Positions 8,312 to 17,139 of a stretch of DNA of 18,164 nucleotides are shown piece after piece (position 1 is the first letter of the stretch; the number at the start of each line of letters is the position of its first letter). Location of the stretch: contig CAJUJR010000056.1 in assembly GCA_910586605.1 (NCBI GenBank), positions 1 through 18,164 of the forward strand, written 5' to 3'. The position numbers were made by a program, and so were the translations under genes. The notes under the pieces were generated by a model, which was given only the letters and a program-made list of their open reading frames with translations, was not told the origin of the DNA and did not search any database. The DNA comes from an uncultured Lachnospiraceae bacterium. GTDB lineage: Bacteria; Bacillota; Clostridia; Lachnospirales; Lachnospiraceae.

Positions 8312-8356
8312 ATGCAAACACACAACTTTCACCCTTTGTGTTTGCGCCCCAAATGA
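8312..8356 (+). CDS. 14-codon leader ORF, or severed start of the SDR gene
   Basis: The ATG at 8312 is preceded by a purine-rich ribosome binding site (AGAGGAAAGG, 8297-8306) and opens a short ORF, MQTHNFHPLCLRPK, ending at TGA 8354-8356. The ribosome binding site is far better than anything in front of the SDR coding region. Two readings are possible: a leader peptide translated through hairpins that hide the SDR start, or the original SDR start codon cut off by an insertion. If the 73 bp between the TGCAAA repeats are removed, this ATG runs in frame into the SDR protein. Confidence 0.35.
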   Translation: MQTHNFHPLCLRPK

Positions 8357-8391
8357 AAATGCTTGCATTTTCATTTGGGGCTTGGTGCAAA
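8313..8391. repeat. 73-bp palindromic insert flanked by TGCAAA direct repeats
   Basis: TGCAAA occurs at 8313-8318 and 8386-8391. Between them lie two back-to-back hairpins. The first has a 9-bp stem: GCAAACACA (8314-8322) with TGTGTTTGC (8337-8345). The second has a perfect 17-bp stem, 8346-8362 with 8365-8381, and only TT as loop. The repeats could be a target-site duplication of a small non-coding palindromic element. No transposase is present. A mobile origin is inference. Confidence 0.5.
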
Positions 8392-8393
8392 TT

Positions 8394-9152
8394 ATGAATA
8401 TATCAGACATGTTAGAAGGAAAAACAGCAATCGTAACAGGGGGTACAAGAGGGATAGGCTTTGGGATTGTCCGCAAATTCCTGGAAGCAGGCGCAAATGT
8501 AGCGCTTTTTGGCTCACGGCAGGAAACGGTTGATAAAGCGCTAGAAAAAATCAGGGAAGAAAAACCTGACGCTTCCGTCATGGGACTTTATCCATCACTT
8601 GAAAATTTTGAAGAAGCAAACAAAGCAATACAAACAGTAAAGGAAGCCTACGGCCAAATAGATATTCTTGTAAATAATGCTGGTATCTCTGCAAGAGACT
8701 CTTTATATGACTATAATCCAGATGAATTTGAAAAGATAATGGCTTTAAATGTGAATGCAGTATTTAACTGTTCCAAATCAGCAGCAGCAATTATGAAACA
8801 GCAGGGCGGCGGTTCAATCGTAAATATAAGTTCTATGGTAAGTATCTATGGGCAGCCTGCAGGCTGCGGGTATCCGGCCTCCAAATTTGCCGTAAATGGG
8901 CTTACAAAATCTCTTGCCAGGGAACTTGGGAAAGACCAAATCCGGGTAAATGCCGTAGCGCCTGGCGTCACCAGGACCGATATGGTGGCAGCTCTCCCAG
9001 AAGATATGGTACAAAGGATTTCCTCAACTATCCCCCTAGGCAGAGTTGGGGAACCTGAAGAAGTTGCAAATGCAGTGCTGTTCTTAGCAAGCGACCTTGC
9101 CAGTTATGTAACAGGGGCAATATTATCTGTTGATGGGGCAACGCAAGTTTAA
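8394..9152 (+). CDS. SDR-family NAD(P)-dependent oxidoreductase (FabG/BaiA-like)
   Basis: This is a classical short-chain dehydrogenase/reductase of about 252 residues. The cofactor motif TGGTRGIG is near the N-terminus, followed by NNAG and the catalytic set S147, Y160 and K164 in YPASK. The C-terminus has the usual SDLASYVTG...VDGA ending. The Arg in FGSRQ after the second beta strand suggests NADPH preference. It would usually be annotated as 3-oxoacyl-ACP reductase FabG. It is not beside other fatty-acid genes, and it also resembles BaiA-type hydroxysteroid dehydrogenases (TGGTRGIGF, GYPASK, ASDLAS), so the substrate is open. The start is uncertain: the frame stays open back to TTG 8382 and GTG 8385, and ATG 8394 and ATG 8409 are the plausible starts. 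None has a good ribosome binding site, and GGGG at 8377-8380 lies inside a hairpin arm. An ATG with a strong site is 82 bp upstream, out of frame, across a palindromic insert. I see no convincing promoter between nadE and this gene. Confidence 0.85.
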   Translation: MNISDMLEGKTAIVTGGTRGIGFGIVRKFLEAGANVALFGSRQETVDKALEKIREEKPDASVMGLYPSLENFEEANKAIQTVKEAYGQIDILVNNAGISARDSLYDYNPDEFEKIMALNVNAVFNCSKSAAAIMKQQGGGSIVNISSMVSIYGQPAGCGYPASKFAVNGLTKSLARELGKDQIRVNAVAPGVTRTDMVAALPEDMVQRISSTIPLGRVGEPEEVANAVLFLASDLASYVTGAILSVDGATQV

Positions 9153-9168
9153 GTTTCCTGTAAGCAGA

Positions 9169-9200
9169 AAAAAAGGGCACCGCCAGCGCCGGTGCCCTTG
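9169..9200 (-). terminator. Intrinsic terminator of the addB-addA transcript
   Basis: AAGGGCACCG (9174-9183) and CGGTGCCCTT (9191-9200) are exact complements with a 7-nt loop. Read leftward, the stem runs into at least seven U (the A-run at 9169-9175). This is the textbook form for a minus-strand transcript. It lies 17 bp after the stop of the converging SDR gene. It would give that mRNA a stable 3' hairpin, but without a U-tract in that direction. Confidence 0.85.
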
Positions 9201-9238
9201 ACCACTACGTTACAGCGCAATTTCCTATGGCATACTGA

Positions 9239-9352
9239 TTACTTTGTAATAACATCTTCCAGTGCCTTACGCCCGGCAGCTTCATTTTCTGTCCAGCTTA
9301 AACATTCTTCATAACCATAATTCTTACATATTACAGGCGGCGGCAAACACAC
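9239..9352 (-). CDS. Possible 37-codon small ORF downstream of addA
   Basis: Directly after the addA stop, in another frame, GTG at 9352 opens an ORF ending at TAA 9239-9241. The product is short and acidic toward the end. It has three cysteines (VCLPPPVICK, YGYEECLSW) and ends in GRKALEDVITK. Its codons look protein-like, and it sits between addA and the operon terminator. GTG is a weak start, and the nearest purine-rich site (GGGGAAAG) is about 15 nt away. The frame also stays open upstream inside addA. It may be a small protein or the worn tail of a lost gene. I do not recognise it. Confidence 0.3.
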   Translation of the reverse strand: MCLPPPVICKNYGYEECLSWTENEAAGRKALEDVITK

Positions 9353-9353
9353 C

Positions 9354-12300
9354 TTAACAATACAGTTCTTTCCCCAATGCAAAAGAATAGATAATCCGTT
9401 CCGATACCCTCCTTCCCGTCAGCCGTTCCAATGCTTTTGCATAATAATCAAGCTGTACCCTGTACTTTTCTACCAGCTTCTGTTCCTGCCCTTTTCCTGC
9501 AAAATCGGTTTTATAATCCACCAGCACAATTTCCTCCCCCTCAAAGAAGAAGGCGTCAATAATCCCCTGTATCATAATCATTTCTTCCCTGTCCTGCCCT
9601 CCATATACCTCGTCTGCACCCAATCCCAGCATAAACGGCTGCTCCCGGTAAAGACGCCCTTCCAGGTCTGCTTTCTGCATGCGCTTTCCAAGCCCTGTAT
9701 TACTAAATGCAACAAATTTCCCTGCATCCAGAAGTTTTGCCTCATGCTCTTTCATATAGCCAGTTTTTACCATCTCCTGGAAATACTCCCGGAACTCTTT
9801 TGCCGTCATCCTGCCTTCTGATGCCCTTTTATATGGAAAATGTTCCATTACAAGATGGTACAGCGTCCCTCTGGCTGTACTGCTTACCTCCTTCTCTTCC
9901 TGCAAAAAGGAAGGGCGTGGAACCTCTATTTCGTCCATATCAGAACGCAATTCCTGCTGCATCCTTTCTTTCCCTTCATACTGTAACGGGACAGTTTCCT
10001 CTTCACTAAGCGCTTCCGCACGCTGTACAGACTGGCGTTTCAGCTCTGAAACTGATAACTTCACAGGGAGAGATTCAGAAGTATGGTAAGGATATTGATA
10101 GCAAAGCTGCTCCTCTAATAAATCATGCATTGATTCATCATAAACCTTTTCTGTATCCCAATCCCGCAACCTACGGTACTGCATTACATCACTTTCCAGT
10201 GATTCCTTTTCCTCCAGAAGGACCGTTTCCGGAAAATAGAGTTCTGCCGTAAACAAACTGTCCCTGCCATAACTGCTAAATACCTCCCGTCCCCCTTCTT
10301 CAGACAGATACTCCTGAAAAGCCGCCTTTATTGGTTCCCTTTTGCAAAGAGCGGGCAAAATCCAGTCAAAATATGTCCGCGCGCTGGAAAGCTGCGAAAA
10401 ATTCAAAAATCCTGCCTTTGCCATCCATCTCTCTAGTTTCTTTCCCAGCCCAGAAGCCGTCCCCGTTATAATAAGCTGTTCTTTTGCCCTAGTTAACGCC
10501 ACATATAAAATACGGATTTCCTCAGCAAGCGTCCCCAAGGTAATCTGGTTGGCCATCAGCCTCTTTAAAAGCGTTGGCTGTTTCACACGAAGGCCCAAAT
10601 CCACAAAATCACATCCTACCCCATAATCCCCGTCAATAATTGTCCCCTTCCTCGCATCCATCAAATTGAACTGTTTCCCCATGCCTGCCACAAACACAAC
10701 TGGAAATTCTAGCCCCTTGCTTTTATGGATTGTCATAATACGGACTGCATTTGTATTTTCACCATTTACCGATGCCTCGCCAAAATCAACATCTGATTTT
10801 TTCAGGCTTTCAATATACCTTGTAAAACCATACATCCCCAGATGTCCATTCTTTGCAAATTCAATGGATTGCTGCAACAAGATATCAAGGTTTGCACGCC
10901 TTTTTTCCCCAGAAGGCATTGCCGCCATCAAATCGTAATATCCTGTTTCAAAATAAACTTTCCGTAAAAGTTCATAAACAGAATGTAATTTTGCGAATTT
11001 CCTGTAATCCTGCAGCTTTTCCAAAAAGCAAGACAACTTTTCCGATAACTCCAAAGATATGTTATCTTCTTTCCCACAACTTAAAAAAACCTGTACTTTA
11101 TCCCAAAAGTCCAGCCCTTCTTCCATCGTCCCAATCCATGCCAGCTCTTCATCCGTCACCTGGCACAGACAGGAACGGAGCGCCGCCACAAGCGCGATAT
11201 CCTGCCTTGGGTTATCAATAATATCAAGCAGGTTCAGAATAGTTTCCACTTCCAAGGAAGTAAAATACCCTGTCTTTGTATCTGCATAAGCCGGTATCCC
11301 CATGTCATTTAAAACTTCTATAAATTCCTCTGACCATCCGGAAAGGCTGCGCAGCAAAATTGCAATATCCCCAAATTCTACTGGACGGAAACCATTTTTC
11401 CCTTTTATATAAAGAGGGGCTTCCCCCTGCACCATACCCTTTATCTTTTCCCCAATTACTGTTGCCTCCAACGACTTTTTCTGTAAAAATACATCCTCGC
11501 TTTTTTGCTCTATCACAATCACTTCTGTTTTTCCGGCAATGCGTTTTCCTGCTTTCCCGATATCTTCCGGGTTTCCAAACTCTGCGCCTGTTACAAGCTT
11601 TGCTGCTTCATCATAGGCAATGCCCCCTAAACTCTCCTGCATCAACTGTTCAAAAATATAATTTGCTGACTCCAGCACGCTTCCCCTGCTCCGGAAGTTC
11701 TTATGTAAATCAATTTTTTGGAAGGGACCTTTCCCCACGGTATAGCTTTGGTATTTCTCCAAGAAAAGCTCCGGCCGCGCCAGGCGGAACTTGTAGATAC
11801 TCTGTTTTACATCTCCTACCATAAATAGATATGGCTTCTTTTCGGGCGCACGGCAGAGGCTCGTAAGCAAAAGTTCCTGGATATAATTGCTGTCCTGGTA
11901 TTCATCCGTTAAAACCTCTTCATAATATTCTTGTAGTTCCAGAGCCGTTTCACTTGGATGGACTGTCCCGTCCTCCTCCTTTTTTACAAGAATTTCCAAG
12001 GCAAAATGTTCCATATCTGCAAAGTCCAGAATCCCTTCCTCCCTCTTCTTTTCAGCAAAAGCGCGCCCAAACTCCAATGTCAGGTTAACAAGTTCCTTGA
12101 CAGCAGGCGCCATTTCCTGTATATCTAAAAGCATTTCTTCTGGGCACTGGTAAAAAAAGCGTTCCCTTAGCTTTTCCACACCTTTTTTTAGATAGGTTTC
12201 CCGCAAATTCTTTACTAACTCTTTCTTTTCATTATTTACCTCTTTACTTCGGACTGCCTTTAACCTGGCAGGATTATAAGTTCTAAACACCTGATAATAT

Positions 12301-13124
12301 TCCTGGTAACTCCCTGCTTTCTGTACTTTCTCTAAAAAGGCAATATCTGACAAAACAGCATCTTCATACGCCCGCGGGCCATCCCCTTCCCGGCATTTTT
12401 TCAAAGCCTCCTTTGCCATCAGCAGATATTCCCCAATACAGGCATCCAGATATTTTAAAAGCTCTGCCATCCATTCTGTCTGCTCCATTTCTTCCAAAGT
12501 TTCAGCATAATAAAGCTTGCTGCATCTTTCCAGCCATTCTTCCTTCCATGGATAACTTGTTGCAAGACTGTCAAGGGAAAGCACCATTTCCTCAATCGCA
12601 TGATCCGTCCTTCCCACAGAAAACATATCTGTGAACCGTAAAAATCCTTCCTTCCCCTGTTCACGGGCTTCCCGATATTTTTGTTCCAGCAATTCTGCCA
12701 ATAAATCTTGTTTCATTATCTCTAAATCTGTTTCATCCCCAACCCGGAAAGAAGGATCCAGATGGATTACATGAAAATAATTTTTAATCACCCACTGGCA
12801 AAAACTATCTATCGTAGTAATCTGAGCTGTATGCAACAGGCTTGCTTGTTTCTGGATATGCTGGTTTTCCGGCTCTTCACGGAGTTTTTCCTCAAGCGCT
12901 TCCCCAATCCTTGTCCTCATTTCTGCTGCCGCCGCTTTTGTAAATGTTACAACTAGAAGCTTATCAATATCTTTTGGGGAATCTCCCTGTGTAATCTCAG
13001 TAATAATCCGCTCCACTAATACTGCTGTCTTTCCTGAGCCTGCTGCCGCCGAAACCAGGATATTCCTGTCCCGCAGCTCAATTACCTGTTCCTGTTCCTC
13101 TGTCCACTTCGGCCTTCCCATCAT
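9354..13124 (-). CDS. addA: ATP-dependent helicase/nuclease subunit A (AddA)
   Basis: AddA is the UvrD-type motor and one of the two nucleases of the AddAB enzyme. AddAB resects double-strand breaks until it meets a Chi site and prepares 3' ends for RecA. The protein (about 1255 residues, normal for the family) starts with a Q-motif region (WTEEQEQVI) and Walker A AAAGSGKT (Lys32). Further superfamily 1 motifs follow: LLVVTFTKAAAAEMRTRI, VLTDEYQDSN, VGDVKQSIYKFRLARPELF, MTIHKSKGLEFPVVF and LYVALTRAKEQLI. The C-terminal RecB-type nuclease motif is IQGIIDAFF...EIVLVDYKTDF. The gene follows addB by 60 bp on the same strand. AGGGAGG lies 3 nt before ATG 13124 and 6 nt before ATG 13121, so 13121 (MGRPKW) may be the true start. 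It has no iron-sulfur cysteines, which are on AddB as expected. Confidence 0.97.
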   Translation of the reverse strand: MMGRPKWTEEQEQVIELRDRNILVSAAAGSGKTAVLVERIITEITQGDSPKDIDKLLVVTFTKAAAAEMRTRIGEALEEKLREEPENQHIQKQASLLHTAQITTIDSFCQWVIKNYFHVIHLDPSFRVGDETDLEIMKQDLLAELLEQKYREAREQGKEGFLRFTDMFSVGRTDHAIEEMVLSLDSLATSYPWKEEWLERCSKLYYAETLEEMEQTEWMAELLKYLDACIGEYLLMAKEALKKCREGDGPRAYEDAVLSDIAFLEKVQKAGSYQEYYQVFRTYNPARLKAVRSKEVNNEKKELVKNLRETYLKKGVEKLRERFFYQCPEEMLLDIQEMAPAVKELVNLTLEFGRAFAEKKREEGILDFADMEHFALEILVKKEEDGTVHPSETALELQEYYEEVLTDEYQDSNYIQELLLTSLCRAPEKKPYLFMVGDVKQSIYKFRLARPELFLEKYQSYTVGKGPFQKIDLHKNFRSRGSVLESANYIFEQLMQESLGGIAYDEAAKLVTGAEFGNPEDIGKAGKRIAGKTEVIVIEQKSEDVFLQKKSLEATVIGEKIKGMVQGEAPLYIKGKNGFRPVEFGDIAILLRSLSGWSEEFIEVLNDMGIPAYADTKTGYFTSLEVETILNLLDIIDNPRQDIALVAALRSCLCQVTDEELAWIGTMEEGLDFWDKVQVFLSCGKEDNISLELSEKLSCFLEKLQDYRKFAKLHSVYELLRKVYFETGYYDLMAAMPSGEKRRANLDILLQQSIEFAKNGHLGMYGFTRYIESLKKSDVDFGEASVNGENTNAVRIMTIHKSKGLEFPVVFVAGMGKQFNLMDARKGTIIDGDYGVGCDFVDLGLRVKQPTLLKRLMANQITLGTLAEEIRILYVALTRAKEQLIITGTASGLGKKLERWMAKAGFLNFSQLSSARTYFDWILPALCKREPIKAAFQEYLSEEGGREVFSSYGRDSLFTAELYFPETVLLEEKESLESDVMQYRRLRDWDTEKVYDESMHDLLEEQLCYQYPYHTSESLPVKLSVSELKRQSVQRAEALSEEETVPLQYEGKERMQQELRSDMDEIEVPRPSFLQEEKEVSSTARGTLYHLVMEHFPYKRASEGRMTAKEFREYFQEMVKTGYMKEHEAKLLDAGKFVAFSNTGLGKRMQKADLEGRLYREQPFMLGLGADEVYGGQDREEMIMIQGIIDAFFFEGEEIVLVDYKTDFAGKGQEQKLVEKYRVQLDYYAKALERLTGRRVSERIIYSFALGKELYC

Positions 13125-13184
13125 TTTCCTCCCTGATTCTAGTACCTTTAATTTTATGTATATTTCATATGAATGACTGATTTT

Positions 13185-16100
13185 CTATTTCTCATTCTCT
13201 TGCCGTATTCGATCCAAAACCTCACTATCACCCAGCTTTTCAAGAATCCGGTAAGAATTCCCTGCAATTCTCGTATCAAAACGGCAAATACTATGGTAAG
13301 GGCAATATCTACAGGCTGTTTCATCCGTCTTATCTTGCTTCCGGTAAGGGTTTACTTTAATTGTACCCTCCATAATCTCCCTTTGAATCTGCTGCAGCTT
13401 TCTTTCTGTATAGTCCATCAAAACAGCAAACTCTTCCGTAGTCACTGTTTTAGAAGTCTTTTTTAACATACCATCCTTATTTGTTGCAAAAGGCAGGATA
13501 TCCGAAGACATATTGGCAGCAAGCCTTCCATCCCCTGTCTGAAATACCGAATCCAACGATGGCAGAACAGGGTCGTCCTCATTTAATATACCATCCATTT
13601 TAAGGCCTTCTAAAATTGCCTGTTCCACAGCCGCGGGCTCTGCTTTCCCTTCCACCATCGGATCGTCAATATTATAATAAAGCACCCCTGCCGGTATCAC
13701 AAGCTTCCTTTCCCTTTCCCTGCCATCCTCTACCCCGGCTTTCAGGTAAATCATAAGCTGCATCTGCAGCCCATAATATAAATCAGATAAAGAAATAGAT
13801 TCTTTACTCGTTTTATAATCCACAACCTTAAGATAAACCCTATCTTCCTTCTCCATCTTGTCAATCCGGTCAATCCTTCCAATCAGCCGGAATTTACTGT
13901 CCTCATCTTCTATTTCCCGGACAATATTATCTCCTGTCACTCCATGCAGGATTTCAAAAGAAATCTCACTGTCAACCGTTTTAAAAAGCCCCCGCTCCAT
14001 CTGTTTTGTAATTGCCCAGACACTCCGCACAAGAAGCCTCCTAAGCCTTGTAATCAAATATGCATCTCGCTCTGTACTATAGAGAAGCCCATCTTTATAC
14101 CGCCCGGCAACTTCTTTAATACATCTATCCGCACGTTTCTGCTGCTCTTCTTCGCCTATATCCTGCCAATTTTTACCTTCCCGTATCAAATTCTTTGTAT
14201 ACAATTCCAAAGCCTCATGGACAATATTTCCAATGTCAAAAAAAGCCACCTCATGTTCTGCCCTTTCCTTTAAATGAAGCCCATATCTCATAAAATATGA
14301 AAAAGCACAAGCCGCATACCGCTCAAACTGCGATGTACTGCCTGTCAGGATTTCATGGTACAAAGCTTTTACAGCCGCCTTAGAAAGCTCTGTCTTCTGC
14401 TCTCTGTAAAAAGCCGCCCCAATCAAGCTTTCCAACACTTTTCTGCGTGTTTCATCTGACTTATAAAAACTAAATATCTCTTTCCATTTTGCCTTGCTAT
14501 AATCCTTATTCCGAAGCCCTTGTATTAAATAATCCTTTCCAAAATTATTTCCCAAGAAATAACTATCATCCTGCCGTCTTTCTTCTGCTTCAACAGAAAG
14601 TTTTGGAAAAATCTTCTGAACCCTTTCTATAATATAAGCCGGGTTCTGTTGTTTCCCATCATTTCCCGTTTCACAATATGTCAAGTATAAATGTCTGGAA
14701 GGCTTTGTCAGGTTCAAGTAAAGATAAAACTGGGCTGTATAAACATTTTCCCGAATTGTTGGAGCAAGTTCAAACTCCTGTTCTGCCAGGAACATCCTCT
14801 CTGAATCTGATATTACGCCTCCATGCCTCCCGGTATTTGGGATATTGCCATCATTCATCCCAAGGAAAAAAAGGTATTTCACATCAGCAAGCCTGCTTCG
14901 GTCCATATCGCCAATTACCACCTGGTCTACCCCAGGAGGAATCAGGCCAATCCTTGCCTCACAAAAACCGGTATCCAAAATTTCCTTAAACTCCTTTAAG
15001 TTCATTTCTTCCGCACCAAGAAGCTCCACCAGACGCTCTAACACCTCCAGGACAATTCCATATACCTGGCTGTATTCCCTCGCCAGCGCAAGCTCATTTT
15101 CTTGCTCAAATTGTTTTACCCATTTTTGGATTTCTATAAAATACTGCTGCCGTTCCATCCACTTGCAAAGTTCTGAAGCAAAAACGGTAACCGTATGTTT
15201 TCCCTTCCCAACTGCCTCATAAAATTCCCCAAGCTGTTCCACAGTCTCCAGGCGGATTGTATCAACCAAAAGGCCCACCCTCTCCAAAACTTCTTTTGGA
15301 GCATGATAGAAAGCCCTGCTGCAATCCCATACCTCAAGCCACTTTTTGTAGCCTCTGATTCCTGTTGCACGCAAAAAATTGTCCAGAAGCTCAACTTGTT
15401 CCTCTTTTGCCTTGCTAAAAAGGCTTTTATGATAAGAAAGCACTTTTTCCGGCTGGAAATTACTTAAAAAAATCTCCAGCACAAAATCCAGCATCTCTAC
15501 AAAAGGATTTGCAAAAATACTCTTTTTCTGATCCACAAAACAAGGAATTCCTGCCTGTTCAAAAATCTCCCCTGCAAGCGCCCCATAAACCTCTAAATCT
15601 CCTGTTACAACAGCAATATCCCTATAACGGCAAGTCCCATGAAGTAAAATACTACGTATTTTCTCTGCTGCAAAAGCAGCTTCCGCTTCCGGCTGCTTCA
15701 ATATATGGACCGAAATATCTTCTATCTCCTTCCCAAAAGGCAAAACCGGATAGCGGAACAAGCTTTGTTCCAACGCCTCAATCCCCGGCGCTTCCACAAA
15801 ACGGGTTTCCTCCCTCTTCTCTCCCGTCCAGATTTCAGGGCATACTTCCGTCTTAGTTTCCTGTGCAATCTTACGCATATGATAAATTGTTTTCTGGCTC
15901 ATATAGAAAAGGCCATGTTTTGCCCCAACCTTTACAACAGATTCCCTCACATCCATAGTTACAGACAAGTATACCTTCCTCGCCGTACAAAGAAGCTGCC
16001 TTATAAACTGATACTGTGTTGGCGTAAAACCTGTAAACCCATCCAGACAGACAATACTATTGCGTAAAATAGAAGATTCCTGCGTCACTTTTGCAAGCAC

Positions 16101-16646
16101 CGTAAGAATTTCTTCTGAAGTAATATAATGTTTATGTAAATAATCTGTAAACCCTTTATAAATAACTTTAATATCAGAAAGCTTCTTTGATAACGCCGTA
16201 TGCTTTTCAGATGCGCGAATCATTTCCTCTATCGTTTCTTCCTCTGCACCATACTGCAAAAGCTCTGACAAAAAAGATTTAATTTCCTGCACATATCCTT
16301 TTTTATGTATATTTTTCCCAAAATACTCCAACTCGCCTTCCAGGTTATTCAAAACCTTTTTTAAAATCATCGTCTTTCCCATATCATCCAAAACCGGAAG
16401 GTTATTTGCCCCTGTTTCAGCAAAAACCCGGAAAGCAAGGCGGAGAAAACTCTGCACATCAATATTTAAAATCCCCTTTGCCTCGCTTATGCAGATAAGT
16501 TCCTTCTGTGTTTGCATCGTAAACTGCTCTGGCACGATAAAAATATACTGGCGGTCCGGAAACAGTTTTGCCTCCTCTGTTACCAAATGCTGCAAATAAT
16601 ATGTTTTTCCCCTTCCAGAACCGCCAAGGACAAATTGTAATGACAT
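13185..16646 (-). CDS. addB: ATP-dependent helicase/nuclease subunit B (AddB)
   Basis: AddB is the partner of AddA. It carries the second nuclease, an iron-sulfur cluster and the inactive-helicase scaffold that recognises Chi in characterised enzymes. The N-terminus MSLQFVLGGSGRGKT holds the family's Walker A. The nuclease motif is GRIDRIDKM...VYLKVVDYKTSK. The four cluster cysteines are visible: one in RYAACAFSYFMRYG and three in CRYCPYHSIC near the C-terminus, in the spacing known for B. subtilis AddB. An in-frame ATG lies at 16658, but the GGAGGA just after it is the ribosome binding site for ATG 16646, which also gives the usual MSLQF start. That gives 1153 residues, normal for the family. 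The gene is the second or third of a leftward operon, 37 bp after the small anchored protein gene and 60 bp before addA. Confidence 0.97.
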   Translation of the reverse strand: MSLQFVLGGSGRGKTYYLQHLVTEEAKLFPDRQYIFIVPEQFTMQTQKELICISEAKGILNIDVQSFLRLAFRVFAETGANNLPVLDDMGKTMILKKVLNNLEGELEYFGKNIHKKGYVQEIKSFLSELLQYGAEEETIEEMIRASEKHTALSKKLSDIKVIYKGFTDYLHKHYITSEEILTVLAKVTQESSILRNSIVCLDGFTGFTPTQYQFIRQLLCTARKVYLSVTMDVRESVVKVGAKHGLFYMSQKTIYHMRKIAQETKTEVCPEIWTGEKREETRFVEAPGIEALEQSLFRYPVLPFGKEIEDISVHILKQPEAEAAFAAEKIRSILLHGTCRYRDIAVVTGDLEVYGALAGEIFEQAGIPCFVDQKKSIFANPFVEMLDFVLEIFLSNFQPEKVLSYHKSLFSKAKEEQVELLDNFLRATGIRGYKKWLEVWDCSRAFYHAPKEVLERVGLLVDTIRLETVEQLGEFYEAVGKGKHTVTVFASELCKWMERQQYFIEIQKWVKQFEQENELALAREYSQVYGIVLEVLERLVELLGAEEMNLKEFKEILDTGFCEARIGLIPPGVDQVVIGDMDRSRLADVKYLFFLGMNDGNIPNTGRHGGVISDSERMFLAEQEFELAPTIRENVYTAQFYLYLNLTKPSRHLYLTYCETGNDGKQQNPAYIIERVQKIFPKLSVEAEERRQDDSYFLGNNFGKDYLIQGLRNKDYSKAKWKEIFSFYKSDETRRKVLESLIGAAFYREQKTELSKAAVKALYHEILTGSTSQFERYAACAFSYFMRYGLHLKERAEHEVAFFDIGNIVHEALELYTKNLIREGKNWQDIGEEEQQKRADRCIKEVAGRYKDGLLYSTERDAYLITRLRRLLVRSVWAITKQMERGLFKTVDSEISFEILHGVTGDNIVREIEDEDSKFRLIGRIDRIDKMEKEDRVYLKVVDYKTSKESISLSDLYYGLQMQLMIYLKAGVEDGRERERKLVIPAGVLYYNIDDPMVEGKAEPAAVEQAILEGLKMDGILNEDDPVLPSLDSVFQTGDGRLAANMSSDILPFATNKDGMLKKTSKTVTTEEFAVLMDYTERKLQQIQREIMEGTIKVNPYRKQDKTDETACRYCPYHSICRFDTRIAGNSYRILEKLGDSEVLDRIRQENEK

Positions 16647-16683
16647 AGCTTCCTCCATTTCGTACCTTTTTATTTATGTATTT

Positions 16684-17139
16684 TTAAGGAGCTGAAACCC
16701 TGTGCTCCTGCATCATTGTGCTTACCGCTTCAACAATTAGTTTTTCTGTATATTGTGATTCCTCTGATAATGCAATTTCTTCCACAGAATTTCCTGCCGC
16801 GAGCTGTTTTGATATCTTTTCCACAGTCGGTTCCATCAATGGATACATCGCAGACACACTTTCATCCAGATTCACCAATTCCACTGATTTAACACTTTCC
16901 TCATCCAGTGCAAGCTGGATATTTACAGCAGCATCCCCGATTTTAATTTCCTTTGTATAAACGCCTGCTTGATATACCTGTTCTGCATTGCCTGGTACAG
17001 AAGCAGATTCCTTTTTCCCGCCCTTCCCGGGCCAGAACATAATAAAAAGCAGAATAAGCAATATAATGCCAAGGCCGACAAAAATTGCGGTATAAATCAA
17101 TTCTTTCATCTGTAGGATAACAATTCTGGTTCTTGACAT
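16684..17139 (-). CDS. Small membrane-anchored protein, FMN-binding-domain-like
   Basis: This 151-residue protein has one strongly hydrophobic segment (about residues 11-37, ELIYTAIFVGLGIILLILLF), then a short basic linker (WPGKGGKK) and an extracytoplasmic domain of about 105 residues. The domain layout resembles FMN-binding (NqrC/RnfG-type) domains: GVYTKEIKIGD, a beta-rich stretch (VNIQLALDEESVKSVELVNL), a helical part, and SQYTEKLIVEAVSTMM where the SGAT-TS motif would be. The SGAT threonine motif is not intact, so flavin binding is doubtful. ATG 17151 is also in frame, but GGAGGT after it is the ribosome binding site for ATG 17139 (MSRTRI). It lies 37 bp before addB, so it is probably co-transcribed with addBA. 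Its role is unknown. Similarity to FMN-binding domains is my judgement by eye. Confidence 0.7.
   Translation of the reverse strand: MSRTRIVILQMKELIYTAIFVGLGIILLILLFIMFWPGKGGKKESASVPGNAEQVYQAGVYTKEIKIGDAAVNIQLALDEESVKSVELVNLDESVSAMYPLMEPTVEKISKQLAAGNSVEEIALSEESQYTEKLIVEAVSTMMQEHRVSAP

Noticed and set aside
13173..16067. Numerous rightward open frames opposite addB.
   Set aside because: All lie antisense to a full-length conserved gene, lack ribosome binding sites, and have low-complexity products.
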